A stretch of 46,534 nucleotides of DNA from the NCBI GenBank assembly GCA_018613035.1, contig JAGGRA010000038.1, positions 1-46,534 on the forward strand, given 5' to 3'. Position 1 is the stretch's first letter. Each line of letters opens with the position of its first letter. The position numbers and the translations under genes were made by a program. The notes beneath the pieces are model-generated. The model ran no database searches, was not told where the DNA came from, and saw only the letters and a program-made list of their open reading frames with translations. This document shows, piece by piece, positions 27,058 through 35,913 of this stretch. The DNA comes from Pseudomonas sp. ISL-84. GTDB lineage: Bacteria; Bacillota; Bacilli; Bacillales; Cytobacillaceae.

Positions 27058-28347
27058 TTAACAAACTGAATCCGTAGACTTCGGATTCTTCAAGCCAAAC
27101 AACGGACGGATAAACAATGCTGCACCTGTTCCGAGCATCGCCATGATTGCCCATACCCAGCCGTGCAGGCTGAAGGACGCGATTCCACCGAAGTAGGCGC
27201 CAATGTTGCACCCGAAAGCAAGACGTGCGCCATAACCCATAAGAATACCGCCAACAATGGCTGCACCTGCTACGCCAGGCTTCACTTTCCCTGGCTTGAA
27301 CGTTCCCTGCAAGGCTGCGGAAATAAAGGCTCCAAGCATAATGCCAAAGTTCATGACACTTGTGGAATCAGACAGCACAGTGCTTTTCAGCGCCGCCAGG
27401 TTTTTGTCTGTAGCAAAATATCCCCAGGATGTTACGTCGATTCCCATCGCCATTAAGGCTTTTCCGCCCCATAGAGCAAAACCGGATGTGATGCCCCAAG
27501 GAGAACCTTTTATAGTTAACGTCAAAGCATTCAATAAGGCTAAAACAATTGCTGCTGCAAATAATGGCCAAGAGCCTCTTAAAATCTTTTTAAAGCCAGT
27601 TGTAGTCGGCAGCGCCTTCATCATCGGCGCATTTTTCTTTTTCGCAATTTGCAAGGTAATCCAGTAAATCAGTGCAAACAATGCCATTTGCACCACCCAG
27701 GCACCACCGTAGCCAAGCCCTGTTGACTCAGCAAGTGAAAATGGCTGCAAGGCAGGTGTTTCTTCCATCCAGAAGGCAAAATGATAAGCACCTAAAGTCG
27801 AACCGGCAATAAAAGCGAGCAAGGTCAAAATCATGGAAGATTGGCCGCCGCCTAAGGAATATAATGTGCCCGATGCACATCCATTGCCGAGCTGCATGCC
27901 AATTCCAAACAGGAAGGAACCAACAATGACACTGACACCAACGGGTGCAACAGATGCACTAGGCGTTGCTCCAAAGAAACTGAATCCCGTGCTTAAAATA
28001 GTCGCAAATAAAGTCGTCGCAACAGCCAGCATCAGCATATGCGCCTGCAGTCCCTGTCCGTTGCCGACAGATGCAAAGCGCCTGAAAGCGGATGTGAATC
28101 CGAAACGGGCATGAAGCAGCGTCATTCCCAAAGCAATTCCAAGGATAAACAGAACTCCATGTTTGATGCTTGCTGCATTAAGAATTGAAATAAATAGAAT
28201 AATAGCTGCAAAAACGCCAGCTGCAACAAATGGCTTCTGTACAGGATTAAGGTTCGTCACCACGGTAGTGGGTGCAGACATCCATTGCTTGCCAGCATGA
28301 TTTTTTAACTCAAGAGATGAATTATTTTTTAATTCTACCTGATCCAA
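27058..28347 (-). CDS. YeeE/YedE-family sulfur-compound transporter
   Basis: About 429 residues with many membrane helices and two YeeE/YedE half-repeats carrying the conserved Cys loops GMQLGNGCASGTLYSLGGG and ARLAFGCNIGAYFGG. Members import thiosulfate through cysteine relays (TsuA), and some are linked to selenium. A TTG at 28347 is the likely start, because AAAGGAG sits 8 nt before it, inside the frame that opens with ATG at 28371. No rhodanese or TusA-like partner lies next to it, so the exact substrate is open. It follows the phage-like replication genes on the same strand. Confidence 0.85.
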   Translation of the reverse strand: MDQVELKNNSSLELKNHAGKQWMSAPTTVVTNLNPVQKPFVAAGVFAAIILFISILNAASIKHGVLFILGIALGMTLLHARFGFTSAFRRFASVGNGQGLQAHMLMLAVATTLFATILSTGFSFFGATPSASVAPVGVSVIVGSFLFGIGMQLGNGCASGTLYSLGGGQSSMILTLLAFIAGSTLGAYHFAFWMEETPALQPFSLAESTGLGYGGAWVVQMALFALIYWITLQIAKKKNAPMMKALPTTTGFKKILRGSWPLFAAAIVLALLNALTLTIKGSPWGITSGFALWGGKALMAMGIDVTSWGYFATDKNLAALKSTVLSDSTSVMNFGIMLGAFISAALQGTFKPGKVKPGVAGAAIVGGILMGYGARLAFGCNIGAYFGGIASFSLHGWVWAIMAMLGTGAALFIRPLFGLKNPKSTDSVC

Positions 28348-28487
28348 ACCATTCACTCCTTTTCTCATCATATTAGTCGGATTAAAGCACTATTCTATAC
28401 TATATTTTGTAAAATGTAAATGGTGAAATGGGCATTAAATGGATTGCACAGCGGCAATATTTTTCCAAGTACTCTATGCTCAGTACC

Positions 28488-29789
28488 TCATCCTGCCAAA
28501 TCCCCAAATTTCCCAATCTCCTTTATAAACGCCAGCCGCACCGTTCCGATCGGACCATTCCGCTGCTTGGCGAGGATAATTTCAATCGTATCCTGCTGTT
28601 CCGATTCTTTGTCATAATAATCATCCCGGTACAAAAAGGCGATCACATCCGCATCCTGCTCAATCTGGCCGCTCTCCCGCAAATCCGACAGCATCGGCCG
28701 TTTATCCTGGCGGCTTTCCACACCCCTGCTCAGCTGCGAAAGAGCAATGACCGCGACATTCAAATCCCTTGCCATCGTCTTCAGCTTCCGGCTGATTTCG
28801 CTGATCTCACCCTGGCGGTTCTGGTGCCGGCTATCCCCAATAATCAGCTGTAAATAATCGATCATGACCAATATGCGCTTATCTTCACCGTACTTCCTGC
28901 GTGCCTTTCGAACCTTGGACCATACATACTGAATGTCCATTCCGGCCTGGTCAAAAATATGAAGCTTAGCTTTGCCAAGCTCCCCCATGACACCGGAAAA
29001 ATGCGCCCAATCTCCATTGCCGAAATAACGAGTCGGATTCCGCATTTTAACCGAGTTGATTTCCCCTTTGCAGCTGATCATTCTTTTCAAAAGCTGCTTT
29101 TTGGACATCTCCAGGGAAAAAATAAGTGCAATATCGTGATCAGCTGCATTCAAAGCGATATTGAGGGCAAATGCTGTTTTTCCGACACTCGGCCTTGCTC
29201 CGACAATGATTAAGTCAGACTCCTGAAAGCCGCCGGTCAGCCTGTCCAGCTTCGCAAAACCGGAAGGAATCCCGGTCATTTCACCACAGTCCCTTTCCGA
29301 CTCCTCGTAAAGCTCAATCAAAGCTGGCATGACCTCTCCAAGATCTTCATCGCCCATACGATCTTCAATTAGCATGAGGTCATGAATGCCTTCCTTCAAC
29401 ACCCCGGCAATATTTCCTGTCTGGGCATTCTGCTGAATTCGGCCTGCAATCTCAACAGCCTTGCGCTTTTGGTAATATTCAAGAACCGTATCTTGGTAAA
29501 ACTTGAAATTGGCAACAGTCGGCACACTCCCCGCAAGCTGCGTGATATAACCGATTCCGCCAATGCTTTCCAGGTTTTGGTGGCCGGCTTCTTCGACAAC
29601 AGAAATTACATCGATCGGTTTGCCTTTTGCCTCAAGCTGGTGAATAAGGGTTAGCAGCCGCTTCAGCCTGGCTAAATATAAGTGCTCCGGCCGGACTGTG
29701 CAATCCTTTACGAGCCCTTCCTCCAAAAACAGTGCGCCGACTAATGCTTCCTCTGCCTCCTGGCTATACAACCCATATCCCTGCATCAA
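28488..29789 (-). CDS. DnaB-like replicative helicase (SPP1 G40P type)
   Basis: 433 residues, near the length of DnaB. The N-terminal domain starts SQEAEEALVGALFLEEG. The RecA-like ATPase has Walker A GARPSVGKTAFALNIA (about 197-212), Walker B-like ILVMIDYLQLI, and the DnaB arginine-finger region DLRESGQIEQDADVIAFLYRDD. It unwinds DNA at forks. It starts in an ATGA overlap with the G39P-like gene, so the three genes form one tight phage-type replication cassette. It is a second dnaB-type gene; the chromosomal dnaC (replicative helicase) is not here. Confidence 0.9.
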   Translation of the reverse strand: MMQGYGLYSQEAEEALVGALFLEEGLVKDCTVRPEHLYLARLKRLLTLIHQLEAKGKPIDVISVVEEAGHQNLESIGGIGYITQLAGSVPTVANFKFYQDTVLEYYQKRKAVEIAGRIQQNAQTGNIAGVLKEGIHDLMLIEDRMGDEDLGEVMPALIELYEESERDCGEMTGIPSGFAKLDRLTGGFQESDLIIVGARPSVGKTAFALNIALNAADHDIALIFSLEMSKKQLLKRMISCKGEINSVKMRNPTRYFGNGDWAHFSGVMGELGKAKLHIFDQAGMDIQYVWSKVRKARRKYGEDKRILVMIDYLQLIIGDSRHQNRQGEISEISRKLKTMARDLNVAVIALSQLSRGVESRQDKRPMLSDLRESGQIEQDADVIAFLYRDDYYDKESEQQDTIEIILAKQRNGPIGTVRLAFIKEIGKFGDLAG

Positions 29790-30130
29790 GCTTCACTCCT
29801 CCTGATTCCAAGAATCTCCCGCATTTTTGCCAGTTCAGCCTGCACCACTTCTTCGCTTGCCGGCTTCCAGGCTATCGGGACAATGCAGTCTGTATCCAGG
29901 CAATTAGGAATGGCTCTGGAAACCATCGCAGATTTACGCACCAAATCCGAAATCTTTGGCGGATAGGGCGATTCCTTAACATGCAGCAGCAAGTTCCTCC
30001 TCAGATCCTCCACTTCATGACTCTGCAGCACTTCATGCCAGGAATCAATTTTTCGCTGATTCACCTCAAACTGCTCATAATAAACCGCAATCAATGCCAG
30101 CAGCGTATATGTCTCCCGCTTAGTCATCAA
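29786..30130 (-). CDS. Replicative helicase loader/inhibitor (SPP1 G39P-like)
   Basis: 114 residues. The N-terminal stretch ALIAVYYEQFEVNQRKIDSW and SPYPPKISDLV match the small helical helicase-binding proteins of the G39P type, which hold the helicase until the replisome organizer recruits it. The C-terminal tail (about 70-114) is less conserved. It overlaps the organizer gene by 11 bp and the helicase by 4 bp. Assignment rests on sequence pattern and on this gene order. Confidence 0.75.
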   Translation of the reverse strand: MMTKRETYTLLALIAVYYEQFEVNQRKIDSWHEVLQSHEVEDLRRNLLLHVKESPYPPKISDLVRKSAMVSRAIPNCLDTDCIVPIAWKPASEEVVQAELAKMREILGIRRSEA

Positions 30131-30872
30131 GGTTAAAATCCTCCTCTCGCCATCGCTTAGCCTGCCGCTTTTGATTCAAATACGACTCAAACCGGGTGCC
30201 AAACAGCGTCTCCGGCCTGAGGAACTTGCTCCAGTACGGATCATGAAACCATTCCTCCGCTTTCAGGTCGATCACCTTTTTAAAATCATCCAGCGTAAAT
30301 CCCTCAAGCCACCTGGCCCGGATCAGGTTCCTCGTTTTCTTGGAGCCTGTCCGATAAGCCGATTGGGTTTTGGCATTCAGGTATTCAACAACCGCAGCAT
30401 AAGGGATATCTTTTTTCTCTGCAGTAGTCTCTGTAGTAGTCTCTGGTATTGCTTGCAGCACGCTGTCATCCTCGATATCGCAATCTGTTATAGTCAATCC
30501 TCCATCCTGATGAACTCGATGTTCCATTCCGGAGGTTCCAAAGGAGGCACTCCATTCTTCCAGCTTCTGATAATCGATTGTGTACCATTTCGTCTTATCC
30601 ATTTTACTTGCATTAAAATTGCCGGAGATCAGCAGCCCTTTTTCCTCAAGCGAACGAATCGTCCTTCCAATCGTCGCATTCGACCAAAATGGCATCTGCT
30701 TCTGCCAGTCTTTATATGTATTGTAAATCCACATGCGCCCTTCCTTTTTATGTCTGCTTATCCTCAGCCAAAAATGCATCTGCTGAAGCAGCACCGCTTC
30801 ATTCAATCCCAGCTTTTCCGCCAATGACGGAAGAATCAAAACCGGATTTTCATTAATTAATAGATTGCTCAT
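30120..30872 (-). CDS. DnaD-like phage replisome organizer (G38P-like role)
   Basis: 250 residues. The N-terminal winged-helix part (LLQQMHFWLRISRHKKEGRM, NATIGRTIRSLEEKGLL) is that of phage replisome organizers. The C-terminal conserved phage domain spans about 150-240 (VVEYLNAKTQSAYR, LDDFKKVIDLKAEEW, RPETLFGTRFESYL). It would bind an origin and bring in the loader-helicase complex. GAGGGG lies just before the ATG. No capsid, integrase or lysis gene is nearby, which is odd for a phage gene. Confidence 0.88.
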   Translation of the reverse strand: MSNLLINENPVLILPSLAEKLGLNEAVLLQQMHFWLRISRHKKEGRMWIYNTYKDWQKQMPFWSNATIGRTIRSLEEKGLLISGNFNASKMDKTKWYTIDYQKLEEWSASFGTSGMEHRVHQDGGLTITDCDIEDDSVLQAIPETTTETTAEKKDIPYAAVVEYLNAKTQSAYRTGSKKTRNLIRARWLEGFTLDDFKKVIDLKAEEWFHDPYWSKFLRPETLFGTRFESYLNQKRQAKRWREEDFNLDD

Positions 30873-31266
30873 CGTGACCCCTCACCCTTTTTTAAAAATA
30901 AATTGGACCATTCGAAGGAATGGCAAAGTTCTTTCTGCAAGCTTCCATTCCATCAGTCCCCTCATCTATATAATATGAATGAGACGCCCAATCGGACATG
31001 GTGAAATAAAATATCCCACGCAGCTGTGAACATTCGGTGAACGAGGAAGGGTTTATTTATATAAAAAAGAAGACTGCAGATATCTCCCACAGTCTTCTAA
31101 ACTTGTTTAAATTCAGTCATCATCTGGTGCTGCTTTTTTAAATGAACGCTACTGCGTTTGAATTTGAGTTTCCTGTATCCTTTTTATAAAAATTTACGAC
31201 TTTTATAGTATGCCCATTTTGACAGCTCTATCAACTGGTCAATGGACCATACTCCGGCCTATTAAC
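30873..31266. other. Intergenic region with the MFS gene terminator
   Basis: AGAAGACTG (31068-31076) and CAGTCTTCT (31090-31098) form a hairpin that has TTTTTT on the minus strand, so it ends the MFS transcript. I found no origin-like cluster of repeats next to the replication genes and no other feature. Confidence 0.65.
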
Positions 31267-32520
31267 TTATGATGCATGCAATGCCGGTTTTCCCGCTTCA
31301 ATTAGTGTTTTGTCACGGCCTAATAATATAGCCAGCAACAGGATCAATATGCCAGTTCCAATGAGGAGCCACTCAATGTCAATGACATCTGCAATCGGTC
31401 CGAATATAAGCATTCCAATCGGCATCATCGAGGTTGAGATCATACCCATGACCCCAAAGACTCTTCCTAAATAGTTCTCTTCGATCTTCTCCTGCAATAA
31501 AACGGTTGTTGGTGTATTAAAAATGGGCACGGCAACACCGAATAAAGCCATGAATACTAAATAGATCCAAAAAACCGGAACAATCCCAAGCGCAAATGTG
31601 CAGGCTCCCATAATAAGGCTTGCGAATGTCATTGTTATAATTTTATTTTTAAAGCCTCCCCAGGAAGCAATAATTCCTCCGCCCGCCATCATGCCTATTG
31701 AAAAAGCAATTTCAATTGCGGTCAACTCCCACACGTCACCGCCAAAGCTGCGTGTGACCTGCAGCGGTGTCAAAAAGGCTGCAGGGGCCATCAAAACAAA
31801 AAATACGGCAAAAAATAGGAAGAACTTCTTCAGAAAACCATGGTTATTAACATATTGCAAGCCTTGTTTAAAGTCACTGAAATAGCTCGTTGTCTGTTTT
31901 TCCGCTGCCTTCTCATGCACAGAGATTTTTAAAAAGGCTAACAGTGTGACAATCGCAATTGCTGCCGTAATCACATCAATAAAAAAGATGATTTCAAGGG
32001 AAGCCATTGCTAATAGAGCGGCACTGACCATTGGAGATACAAACATAATTACAGCTTGAATGCTTCCATTTGCCCCATTCACCTTCGTCAGTTTATCCTT
32101 TGGGACAATTTGCGGCAAAATAGCTCCGACAGCGGGTGTCTGAATTCCTGTCCCAAGGGCACGAATCGCTGCCATGACAAAAAGCAGCCAAATGGCGTCA
32201 TAACCCATTAAAAAGAGAATGGCGAGAATCAGTGTTGAAAATGCAATAAGACCATCTGCTAAAATGATCAGCATTTTCCGGTTATAGCGATCCGCCCAAA
32301 CACCCGCAACCGGGGATAAAAAGAAGGTCGGGATAAAGCCGCAAATGATGAACAACGTCATCATCACACCAGATTCTGTTGTTAACGTAATATGCCACAT
32401 AATCGCATATTGAACCAGGGACGATCCAAATAGCGATATCGTCTGGCTGCTTAAAAAGAGAATGATATTCTTTAGCCAATTTTCCTTTGGATTGATATTT
32501 ACAGTGTTCATCGATAACAA
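31267..32520 (-). CDS. MFS-family drug/siderophore-type exporter
   Basis: 417 residues (414 from an ATG at 32511) with twelve predicted helices. The loop 2-3 motif reads GVWADRYNRKMLIILADG, the MFS motif A of the EntS/MacA-like exporters. No neighbouring biosynthesis genes hint at a substrate. No regulator lies beside it. Confidence 0.88.
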   Translation of the reverse strand: MLSMNTVNINPKENWLKNIILFLSSQTISLFGSSLVQYAIMWHITLTTESGVMMTLFIICGFIPTFFLSPVAGVWADRYNRKMLIILADGLIAFSTLILAILFLMGYDAIWLLFVMAAIRALGTGIQTPAVGAILPQIVPKDKLTKVNGANGSIQAVIMFVSPMVSAALLAMASLEIIFFIDVITAAIAIVTLLAFLKISVHEKAAEKQTTSYFSDFKQGLQYVNNHGFLKKFFLFFAVFFVLMAPAAFLTPLQVTRSFGGDVWELTAIEIAFSIGMMAGGGIIASWGGFKNKIITMTFASLIMGACTFALGIVPVFWIYLVFMALFGVAVPIFNTPTTVLLQEKIEENYLGRVFGVMGMISTSMMPIGMLIFGPIADVIDIEWLLIGTGILILLLAILLGRDKTLIEAGKPALHAS

Positions 32521-33261
32521 CTCATTTCTATTAAATTTTATAAAAACAAGCCATACCTACATTCACTTACATCAAATGGTTCTATATATTTTTATTTTTA
32601 GGCACTGTTAAAGCTTATTGTTGTTTTTTAGCACCCTGTTGATTGGAGCGGAGGGCACGAGACTCCTGCGGGAGTGCGGATCAAAGGGAGACCCCGCAGG
32701 AGCAAAGCGACGAGGAGGCTCCCGGACCGCCCGCGGAAAGGGAGTGCCTGCAGCGGAAATCAACAGGCAAATTTAACAGAGCCTATTTTTAAAGAACGCA
32801 AAAAAGAGGGGAGACATATCCCCTCTTAAAAAAACCGGTAAATGCAGGTTTCCTTAAAAATAGACAGACCAATCCCATTGCTCTGAACATAGGCAGAGCC
32901 TTCAAACGTATTCAATTAACGAATGAAAAGCGGGTATTTTAGTCTCATTGATGCTGTCAAAAGGAAAACCTCCATTTCATCTATAAGTAAAGTAATCATA
33001 ACAAATGGGTCTCACTAACGCAAAGGATTTTTTTGAAGCGGATTTTGTCCACATTAATTACTGTGGTGGAACAGGAGGAAAGTAATAACATAGAGATAAG
33101 AAAGATAGGTGATGGGACGCTTCATAACTCCTCCTAGCGTTTGTCTCTTCGTAATATTTTACATATTATTCCATATATTAGACTGCTAGAGGATTATGAA
33201 TTCGTTTTGAATTGATTATTCTCCATATTTTGGATATGGTTTTAGAAGGGAGGTTTTTCAG
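32521..33261. other. Long intergenic region with repeat R3 and a hairpin
   Basis: It holds repeat R3 (32638-32764) and a bidirectional hairpin AAGAGGGG (32804-32811) / CCCCTCTT (32820-32827) with A/T flanks. A 26-codon ORF at 33005-33085 ends in CGGTGGK but has no ribosome site. The rest shows nothing that I can name. Confidence 0.5.
32638..32764 (+). repeat. GC-rich Bacillaceae intergenic repeat, copy R3
   Basis: 127 bp from GTTGATTGGAGCGGAGGGCA to GCAGCGGAAATCAAC, with CTCCTGCGGG, GAGACCCCGCAGG and GAGGAGGCTCCCGG blocks shared with R4. The inner blocks can pair into a long hairpin. Confidence 0.8.
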
Positions 33262-33663
33262 TTGGAACAATACAAAGGATTTTTTATAACCTTGGCGCTC
33301 ATTTTGATCATCGTGCTATTTAACAAATACTTAAACTGGTGGGTAAAAGGCATCATTACTGCCTATTATTTGGTCGTTTCCTATATTTTCATTTCAGTGA
33401 AGGATAAAATTGACAAGCAATATGAAAATATCCGTCCGGTACCTGAAGCCTATTGGGACAAAAATACAGATTGGGTTTACACAATCGCGAATTATTTATT
33501 TCTTCCCTTCATCGGGATCCTCCTTTTCATCTACTTTAAATGGTTTACTAAGGCTCAAAGCAGGAAGGCAAAGGTACTTATTGCAATAAGTTCAATTCCT
33601 GCCGCTTTTCTCGTTATCTTTTTTAGTTTCTTATTTTCATTTGGTTATGGATATAGACCTTAG
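33262..33663 (+). CDS. Small membrane protein, unknown function
   Basis: 133 residues with a TTG start 8 nt after GGGAGG. Three to four hydrophobic segments: about 7-25, 30-47, 74-92 and 104-127. The loop KDKIDKQYENIRPVPEAYWD is hydrophilic. No family recognised. Transcribed alone; a hairpin at 33714-33740 follows. Confidence 0.68.
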   Translation: MEQYKGFFITLALILIIVLFNKYLNWWVKGIITAYYLVVSYIFISVKDKIDKQYENIRPVPEAYWDKNTDWVYTIANYLFLPFIGILLFIYFKWFTKAQSRKAKVLIAISSIPAAFLVIFFSFLFSFGYGYRP

Positions 33664-33969
33664 CACCTATGGGTTTTAAAAAGGAACTATTCATATAGGA
33701 GGTTAAAATAAGTAGAGAGGCCACTCCTAATTGCCTCTCTAGAAAACAACTAAACTTTATCACACCAACACTTTTATGCGTTTATACTTTAATCAGTTGA
33801 AATAATGTTCAGAATAGAGTAAAATTAAATTGGTCGAACTATCACAAGTTGACCCCCTATTATCCTTGAGCTTAGGAATTTCTAGGCTCTTTTTTTGCTT
33901 GTTTTTCACAAAAAGTGCAGCATAAAGAGATTAGGCGCGCTTTTCGCCTGATTATCTTCTAAGGTCACT
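33664..33969. other. Intergenic hairpins
   Basis: AGAGAGGC (33714-33721) / GCCTCTCT (33733-33740) forms a hairpin without a T tract. GAGCTTAG (33868-33875) / CTAGGCTC (33882-33889) is followed by seven T and is a good plus-strand terminator. Confidence 0.6.
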
Positions 33970-34452
33970 TTACTTCCCGCCTATCGGGAGCACCGTCGAA
34001 TCCTTAATCTCCCGCAACGCCAAACTGGTTTGTATTTTGGTAATCCCCAATTCATTGAGCCTTCTAATGAACATCTCAAGCCCCTTGCGATCCTTACAGG
34101 CCACTTTTAATAGATAATCATACTCACCTGTTAAACAATGGCACTCCAGGACTTCCTCCATTGATTCCAATGTTTTCTCCAGAGATTCCAGTTTTTCAGC
34201 CTGATGCAGATTGGTGCTCATAAACACAAAGCACAATAGATCAAAGCCCAGTTTTTCATGGTTTAAAATGGCGACCTGCTTTTTGATATAACCCTCCGCC
34301 TCTAACCGCTTGATTCTTGCATGTACAGCTGGGGCCGATAAGTTAACCCGCTTTGAAAGCTCCAGATTGCTTAGCTGTGCGTCCTTTTGAAGCAAATCCA
34401 AAATTTTTACATCTACATGATCCAAAACCTTGCTTACAATCGATTCCACCAT
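33970..34452 (-). CDS. Lrp/AsnC-family transcriptional regulator
   Basis: 160 residues. Winged helix-turn-helix at about 14-60 (DVKILDLLQKDAQLSNLELS, APAVHARIKRLEAEGYI) and an effector-binding RAM domain at about 75-150 (TGEYDYLLKVACKDRKGLEM). Such proteins sense amino acids. It is divergent from an EamA transporter 450 bp away, a frequent pairing in which Lrp controls an amino-acid exporter. A perfect palindrome, CATTGTGCACAATG (34621-34634), between them is a candidate site. Confidence 0.9.
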   Translation of the reverse strand: MVESIVSKVLDHVDVKILDLLQKDAQLSNLELSKRVNLSAPAVHARIKRLEAEGYIKKQVAILNHEKLGFDLLCFVFMSTNLHQAEKLESLEKTLESMEEVLECHCLTGEYDYLLKVACKDRKGLEMFIRRLNELGITKIQTSLALREIKDSTVLPIGGK

Positions 34453-34620
34453 CCATCAGCCCTTTTCAATTATTCCAAAAACGCGCAAAACCACATGCTT
34501 AAAATGAATTTTTTAAACTTATAATCTATAATACTTACATTTATTTTGAATTAATCCAATTATACAGAATGTTCTTTTGTTCATGAAGAGAAATGTTAAA
34601 ATAATTCATATAGATAATGT

Positions 34621-34634
34621 CATTGTGCACAATG
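34621..34634. promoter_or_regulatory. Perfect 14-bp palindrome between lrp-like gene and exporter
   Basis: CATTGTGCACAATG lies in the divergent intergenic region. Lrp-type regulators bind degenerate palindromes of about this size, so it may be an operator; no direct evidence. Confidence 0.4.
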
Positions 34635-34707
34635 GCTCTAATTCTTTATATAAAAGGCTGTTTCCGTAAAGGTTTGTTGCTTATTTATACTTAGTTCAAT
34701 TCGCTGA

Positions 34708-34830
34708 GTTGATTGGAGCGGAGGGCAATTGACTCCTGCGGGAGGAGAGGGAGCGGGAGACCCCGCAGGTGAAACCGAGGAGGCTCCCGTTCCTCCCCGC
34801 GGAAAGCAAGTGCCTGCAGCGGAAATCAAC
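34708..34830 (+). repeat. GC-rich Bacillaceae intergenic repeat, copy R4
   Basis: 123 bp from GTTGATTGGAGCGGAGGGCA to GCAGCGGAAATCAAC, closest to R1 in its middle part. The T-rich flank GGCTGTTTCCGTAAAGGTTTG lies before it (from about 34661). It separates the transporter gene from the palindrome. Confidence 0.8.
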
Positions 34831-34902
34831 GGGCTAAATTCATAAGAAAAAACAACATTCTATGAGAAAAACAGCCATTTGAAAAGAAAAGGGGCTAACT
34901 GA

Positions 34903-35844
34903 GTGAAATATTATTCTTTATTGCTATTAACCAGCTTTCTTTGGGGCGGTAATTTTATTGTGGGAAAGACACTTGTGGAGCACGCTTCTCCTGCTGCCTT
35001 GACCATTTTAAGGTGGGCGATTGCGGTTATCTTTCTGATCCCGCTTGTATGGCGGAAGGAAAGAAAGCTGTTCCCACCAAAAGCATCCATCCTGCCTTTG
35101 TTTTTAATGGGGATCACTGGTGTAGCACTGTTTCAGGCACTGCAGTTCATGGCTCTGGAAAAAACATCGGCAACGAACGTTGGTTTAATCTCCACATTAA
35201 ATATGTTTTCCATTGCAGCATTCTCTTTCTTTTTTATAAAGGAAAAGATTAACTCGCTCCAATTACTTTCAATGTTCATCTCACTGTTTGGCGTTTTGCT
35301 CGTCCTTTCAAAAGGGAACTTGGAATTATTATTTTCGTTGCATTTCAATATGGGGGATCTCTATATGATGGCAGCTGTGGGCATGTGGGGAGTTTATTCG
35401 GTCTGCAGCAAATGGGCGATGGCCACCGTCACACCGATGATGTCGATCCTTTACTCCGGCATTTTCGGGCTTATTGTCCTGCTTCCTTTTAACATTTCAA
35501 GCTTCAAGGTAACGAATCCAGATGCTTCTTTTATTCAATCCATTTTGTATACTGGCCTGGTTTCAACTGTTCTGTGTATGGTCCTTTGGAACATCGGAGT
35601 GAAGAAACTTGGCCCTAACACATCAGGATTGTTCTTGAACTTTAATCCCGTTTTTACAGCCGTTCTGGCATTTGCTTTTTTAGGAGAAAAAATGACTTGG
35701 ATTCAGGGTGCAGGCAGTGTCATTGTGATTGCAGGCTGCTTCTTATTTTCAATTCTAAAAAACAAGCCGGTCAAAATACTGAACAGGAAAATAGCGGCAC
35801 CTGCCCCCTTTTTACCTCGAGAGTCGGTTAAACAAAGCCAATAA
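34903..35844 (+). CDS. EamA/DMT-family transporter, probable Lrp-controlled exporter
   Basis: 313 residues with ten helices in two EamA repeats (LLLTSFLWGGNFIVGKTLVE at the start; GDLYMMAAVGMWGVYSVCSK at about 150). Start is GTG with AAAGGGG upstream. It stands divergent from an Lrp-type regulator, which suggests export of an amino acid or related compound. The last codons contain part of a GCACCTGCCCCC repeat-like sequence, so the C-terminus may have been extended by a repeat. Confidence 0.88.
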   Translation: MKYYSLLLLTSFLWGGNFIVGKTLVEHASPAALTILRWAIAVIFLIPLVWRKERKLFPPKASILPLFLMGITGVALFQALQFMALEKTSATNVGLISTLNMFSIAAFSFFFIKEKINSLQLLSMFISLFGVLLVLSKGNLELLFSLHFNMGDLYMMAAVGMWGVYSVCSKWAMATVTPMMSILYSGIFGLIVLLPFNISSFKVTNPDASFIQSILYTGLVSTVLCMVLWNIGVKKLGPNTSGLFLNFNPVFTAVLAFAFLGEKMTWIQGAGSVIVIAGCFLFSILKNKPVKILNRKIAAPAPFLPRESVKQSQ

Positions 35845-35854
35845 AATAATACGT

Positions 35855-35899
35855 AAAAGTGCCTGTCTCATCATTCAGATAAGAGACAGGCACTTTTTT
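35855..35899. terminator. Strong bidirectional terminator
   Basis: AAAAGTGCCTGTCTC (35855-35869) and its exact complement (35883-35897), with TTTTTT after it on the plus strand. It separates the convergent EamA and BCCT genes. Confidence 0.88.
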
Positions 35900-35913
35900 A
35901 ATAAGATCCGATC

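Noticed and set aside
27058..28347. YeeE/YedE protein as direct support for a selenium system
   Set aside because: Some family members are linked to selenium, but this one has no selenium gene beside it and thiosulfate transport is more usual.
28488..30872. A complete prophage
   Set aside because: Only replication genes are present; no integrase, structural or lysis genes and no attachment sites were seen.
33005..33085. 26-codon peptide ending in CGGTGGK, possible RiPP precursor
   Set aside because: No ribosome site and no modification enzyme or exporter nearby.
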